Source of the DNA: Undaria pinnatifida | Taxonomy: Eukaryota; Sar; Phaeophyceae; Laminariales; Alariaceae | Length of the DNA: 64,000 nucleotides | Direction of reading: 5' to 3' | Assembly (NCBI GenBank): GCA_012845835.1 | Contig: JABAKD010000012.1 | Coordinates: forward strand, 1,321,120-1,385,119 | Part shown: piece by piece, positions 60,441 through 64,000 of the stretch | Numbering within the stretch: position 1 is the stretch's first letter | Layout of the letters: every line of letters starts with the position of its first letter | Notes under the pieces: model-generated | Databases searched by the model: none | The model's input: the letters and a program-made list of their open reading frames with translations, nothing else | What the model was told of the DNA's origin: nothing | Position numbers and translations under genes: made by a program

Positions 60441-61059
60441 ACATAAATATATACAAAATCATTCCTTGGTGTCATGGACTTTGGTCAGGAGTTTTTTGTC
60501 TCGGCCTAAGTATGCGATTCGCGGAAGTGGAATTCTCGGTCGAATATAGCTTGGTTCGGGCGCCGCCTTCGGGGGGCGGCTCCAACGCCCCTCGCCCTGC
60601 CGTGTCCGTTCCGCACATCGACGTGAACGCGGACTGGTGCCGAGCGAGACGAGCGAGAAGTTGCAAAAATACCGCATGTCGAGGAGGATTTTTTTTGGAA
60701 AAATTGTTTAATCTTAATGGCTGCAACGCCTGAATTATTTACAATATTGGCATCATTTTCAAACAGTACGTGATAATGTTTGGAATTTTGCGGTGGCATA
60801 CTCTCGAGCGTTAGTTTTTTTGCTGTACTTTTTTACTAGTTTGTTTATTGGTTTCTTGCCCGGCATTTTTATTGCTTTTGTATCTGCTCGTTTTGCCAGC
60901 TGGAAATTCATTTTTTTAGTGTGGGTTCACCTAAAACGTGACACAAGTTTCCGACGATATCCAACAACTTCGTGACACAAGTTACTGACGGCAAGACGTT
61001 TCGTGACAAAATAACTCCCAAATCATAATACTTTCACGTAACAGAATTAAATATTTCGA

Positions 61060-61985
61060 GACAAAACCAAGCAGGGAGAGCCATCTCTTCGGCCTTTGGC
61101 ACTGGCTTTAGCACGGCCGCTGACACTCCAGGCAGCCTCTGCTGTAGGCATGAACGAGTGCGGTTGATTCGCAGCGAACTATCCCGCTGTCCTCGCTTCT
61201 ATGTGGCCATTGTCCATGCCATTTCATGTCACCTCCCTTCTGTTTTGAGCTCGTCGTCGTACGGTTGAGGTACGAAGAAACCTGTACGTACTCGGTGAGA
61301 ACAGCAGTAGTATGTACGACGAGCATGAACGCCAATTGACGACATTGGCAAGCACACAACAGCAGGTGTAGCAGCAGTAGCCGAAGGGCGAAACGTCTAG
61401 CACATACTGCAGCAACTAGAAGCAACCAGAACTACAGCAGATAGCTCAAAGTGCAGTGCGAGTGCCGTTGGCAAGTTTAGTCGTACACGCATCACTCTGT
61501 CCAATATATAACAGAATTTCGAGACAAAACCAAGCAGGTAGAAGAGCCGTCTCTTCGGCCTTTGGCCCTGGCTTTAGCACGGCCGATGACACTCCAGGCA
61601 GCCTCTGCTGTAGGCATGAACGAGTGCGGTTGAATCGCAGCGAACTATCCTGCTGTGCTCGCTTCTATGTGGCCATTGTCCATGCCATTTCATGTCACCT
61701 CCCTTCTGTTTTGAGCTCGTCGTCGTACGGTTGATTGAGGTACGAGGAAACCTGTACGTACTCGGTGAGAACAGCAGTATGTACGACGAGCATGAACGCC
61801 AACTGACGACATTGGCAAACCCACAACAACAGCAGGTGTAGCAGCAGTAGCCGAAGGGCGAAACTTGTAGCACATAACAATGCAGCAACTAGTAGCAACC
61901 AGAACTACAGCAGATAGCTCAAAGTGCAGTACGAGTGCAGTTGGCAAGTTTAGTCGTACACGCATCACTCTGTCCAATATAGACT
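61060..61985. repeat. Tandem pair inside element E (direct copy)
   Basis: Mirror of 17645-18580; TTTAGTCGTACACGCATCAC closes each unit (about 61476-61495 and 61950-61970). Confidence 0.8.
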
Positions 61986-62189
61986 ATAACAGGCGGATGG
62001 GGAAAAATAAAGCTTTAGCTCACCACACTTCCACGTTTTTTCATACGCGTCGTGTGTCGATAATTTGCCGCCTGTGCATTAGTTGCGGAACGGTCCAGCT
62101 TTAGCTTTTCTTTGATTACCAATATTTGTTTTGTAGTTGACGAAGCTTCATCGGCTGAGATCTGGGCTTGGCTCATCAGCTCCACACCG

Positions 62190-62340
62190 CCCAGCACCCC
62201 ATCGCAGCGCTATAGTTCACAGCAACGAAGCGCCGTGCAGTGCCCTGCGGCTCAGCTCAGCAGCGCACCGCAGCGCAGCGCTAGCTCAGCAGAGCGAAGC
62301 GCTATGCTTTGCCGTGCTCTGCTGTCGCGATCGTTCGTTG
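62190..62340. repeat. CAGCGC/GCAGCG-rich low-complexity stretch
   Basis: Repeated AGCGC, CAGCGCAGCG and GCTCAGCAG motifs over about 150 bases, found only in this copy of E. Confidence 0.6.
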
Positions 62341-62487
62341 TTCATGATATCTAAAACTTCGCGTAGGCTGATATTTGGGTATTTGGCGCTTTATTCTATA
62401 TCGCGTCAACCATCGTAATATCATACAATATGGGGGAGGGAATGTAATCTCTATGCAAAGATCCTGTTTTGTTTTAATCAATTGTCA

Positions 62488-62830
62488 GCCGGCCGCCCCG
62501 GTGGTCTAGTGGTTTTACCCTCGAATACTATTAATACCAACATTTGGTTGTCCTTGAGTTCGACACCCACCACGATGAAATTTGACTTTATTTGCAAAAA
62601 TGCCAAAAAAAAAAGAGATCAACTGCTGAGAGCGCCTGCTAGGTACAATTCGACGCGAGTCGACGAGGGAAGAAAACGCTCGATTCTCTTCGCGGTAAAA
62701 ATGAAGGCACGTGCCGAAGTGGGGAGGGAGGAGGAGGGCCCGCTATGTGACCCCGGATCTGAGTTACTACTGGGAAGGAGCGCGAGAATGGTGCGGGGAT
62801 AATAAATGGGATGAAGAAAAAAAATGTTGC
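62488..62830 (+). mobile_element. tRNA-derived SINE, subfamily 2
   Basis: The best preserved copy. Head GCCGGCCGCCCCGGTGGTCT, A box TGGTCTAGTGG matching TRGYNNARNGG, and B box GAGTTCGACACCC. The body has GTGCCGAAGTGGGGAGGG and GACCCCGGATCTGAGTTACT. The 3' end is GAAGAAAAAAAATG. Same insertion as 16430-16766. Confidence 0.8.
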
Positions 62831-63610
62831 AATGAAAGGTATATGATTATTACTACCAGTAAATAATATGTTAGTCTGTAGGAAATACGCACGGCACTAT
62901 CAGCAGTCGTCATGGTAGAGACACTCCGGATAATATGTATTGAGGGGACGCGTCCGATTTCGACAACGTGAAAGCACCCACGAAGCAAAGATAGCAGACA
63001 CACATATCCCGCCTTCCCGAGAAAAAACAGAGAAGAAGAAGCGCAACGCCAACCCCCCGTACGAGCAAAGCCACCCCCGCACCTATCTTAGACAACGCCG
63101 CCGCAACGAGAGATCGCCCTCCTCTTCTTCATTTTTCTGCTCGCCCGCGACCACGCAGACCAATCAATGCGACAGCCTTCACGTAACAAACAAAGCAATC
63201 TTCTTCCAAACCTCGCCGGCTGAAATGGCCCCATGTCGACGTTTGATGCAAACCGACTTTGCATCCTGTCGACTTCGAACCTCCATTGCCACGGGGACAG
63301 CAGTGCAGTCCCTTCATTACTGCCAAGGCCTCTTTTGTTTCGCCTAGAGGCGACGCAGGTTCTCAATAATACTCTTTTCGGTATTTTTGTTTGATAGACG
63401 CCAACTTTTACTTCACGGCGCATTTAACATAGTTTGTTTCGCCTATCCTTGCCTTCTTTGTTGTATAATATTACGTTTTTCTTGTGTCAAATCATGACTT
63501 TCATAATCCCATGTTCGTATTAAACTCTTGGCATTACTTTAAAGTTCAATGCATGCCAAATCGGACAGCTACACCTTCATTTGTCGAAGTGCTGCCCTGC
63601 CCTACCAGAA

Positions 63611-63642
63611 GCATGGGCGCCGGCGAATGCCGGCGCCCATGC
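63611..63642. repeat. Perfect hairpin at the end of element E
   Basis: Arms GCATGGGCGCCGGC and GCCGGCGCCCATGC with a GAAT loop. The terminal GGAGCCCTTG runs to 63652. Confidence 0.95.
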
Positions 63643-63652
63643 GGAGCCCTTG

Positions 63653-64000
63653 TAAATATATATAAAATCCTTCTTTGGTGTCAGGTATTTGGTCAGAAGT
63701 TTTTTGTTTCGGCCGAAGTATGCGATTCGCGGAACTGGAATTCTCGGTCGAAGATAGCTTGGTTCGGGCGCCGCCTTCGGGGGGCGGCTCCAACGCCCCT
63801 CGCCCTTCTGTGTCCGTTCCACACATCGACGTGAACGCGAACGGATGCCGAGCGAGACAAGCGAGAAGTTGCAAAAATACCGCATGTCGAGGAGGAATTT
63901 CGGAAATTTCGGGTGTATCTTTAGACTATGTCTGCAACGCCTGGATGATTTACAAAATTGGCATCATTTCCAAACGGTACTTGATAGTGTTCGGAATTTT
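63653..64000 (+). mobile_element. Start of a second element E, head to tail, cut by the window end
   Basis: TAAATATATATAAAATCCTT follows the first copy's terminal CTTG with no host sequence between. It continues collinear with 60445-60800 (TATGCGATTCGCGGAACTGG, GCGCCGCCTTCGGGGGGCGG) to the last base. Alternatively this end segment could be a long terminal repeat, but the inverted E at 15601-19154 has it at only one end. Confidence 0.75.

Larger units (their letters stand above)
59060..60444 (+). repeat. U fragment, direct orientation, interrupted by an insert
   Basis: Collinear with 28290-29110, from the CACCGAGAGAGGCGAT segment through the CTATTAAACCTGAATTAATG segment into the ACTTCTG array. 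It stops abruptly at host CACAT where element E begins. A 557-base insert splits it at 59172-59728. At 59936-59946 it carries an extra four bases at the site used by the transposon at 9885. Confidence 0.85.
60445..63652 (+). mobile_element. Element E, direct copy (3.2 kb, hairpin terminus)
   Basis: Begins AAATATATACAAAATCATTC right after host CACAT and ends in the hairpin at 63611-63642 plus GGAGCCCTTG. The order mirrors the inverted copy: GCCGCCTTCGGGGGGCGGC hairpin-like segment, 476-base tandem pair, SINE, terminal hairpin. It differs in the middle (about 61985-62470), where about 700 bases of the other copy are absent and a CAGCGC-rich low-complexity stretch (62190-62340) is present. No transposase, Rep/helicase or reverse transcriptase frame is recognisable. 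Confidence 0.7.

Noticed and set aside
1-64000. CRISPR array, prokaryotic operon or giant-virus gene cluster
   Set aside because: The tandem repeats lack regular short repeat-spacer structure. Coding density is far too low for a prokaryote or virus, and the one clear gene has spliceosomal introns.

Overview
The window is nuclear DNA from a photosynthetic eukaryote with a red-type secondary plastid, most likely a stramenopile; a brown alga would fit, but the species cannot be fixed from this sequence. Evidence: the only convincing intact gene has GT-AG introns and an N-terminus made of a signal peptide followed by an A|F transit-peptide cleavage motif (SKA|FVTAP). There are also tRNA-derived SINEs, several non-autonomous DNA transposons and short internal TTAGGG tracts. 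Gene density is very low and nearly everything is repeated sequence.

The backbone is a long repeat unit, here called U, about 14.13 kb. Units A (19155-33282) and B (33283-47413) are head to tail and near-identical. Unit C (47414-55620) follows; it is diverged and truncated. Each unit carries, on the minus strand, one three-exon gene for a predicted plastid-targeted 454-residue protein of unknown function. The gene looks intact in A and B, but C has a 2-base deletion. The rest of U is non-coding: a GAT-type microsatellite, arrays of an ACTTCTG-containing repeat, arrays of CCGTGG/CCGCGG-type repeats, and a short telomere-like tract between those arrays.

Left flank, 1-15335: a large imperfect inverted repeat. 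An inverted partial U (1-5640) and a direct partial U (8900-15335) lie either side of a separate block, here called K (5641-8899), which holds a terminal-exon fragment of a ClpP/ClpR-type protease gene. Right flank, 55621-59050: an inverted second copy of K, followed by another U fragment (59060-60444).

A third repeat, E (3.2-3.6 kb), ends in a perfect 14-bp-arm hairpin. It lies inverted at 15601-19154, directly at 60445-63652, and starts again head to tail at 63653, running off the window. It has no recognisable protein.

Mobile elements include a 1028-bp TA-target element with 25-bp terminal inverted repeats (9885-10912), a 269-bp MITE with GTTG target duplications just upstream of the gene in units A and B, a 247-bp MITE at 15336-15582, and full and partial SINEs. 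Because the blocks are paralogous, several insertions can be compared with their empty sites inside the window. I see no rRNA, no free-standing tRNA gene, no CRISPR array and no prokaryotic operon.
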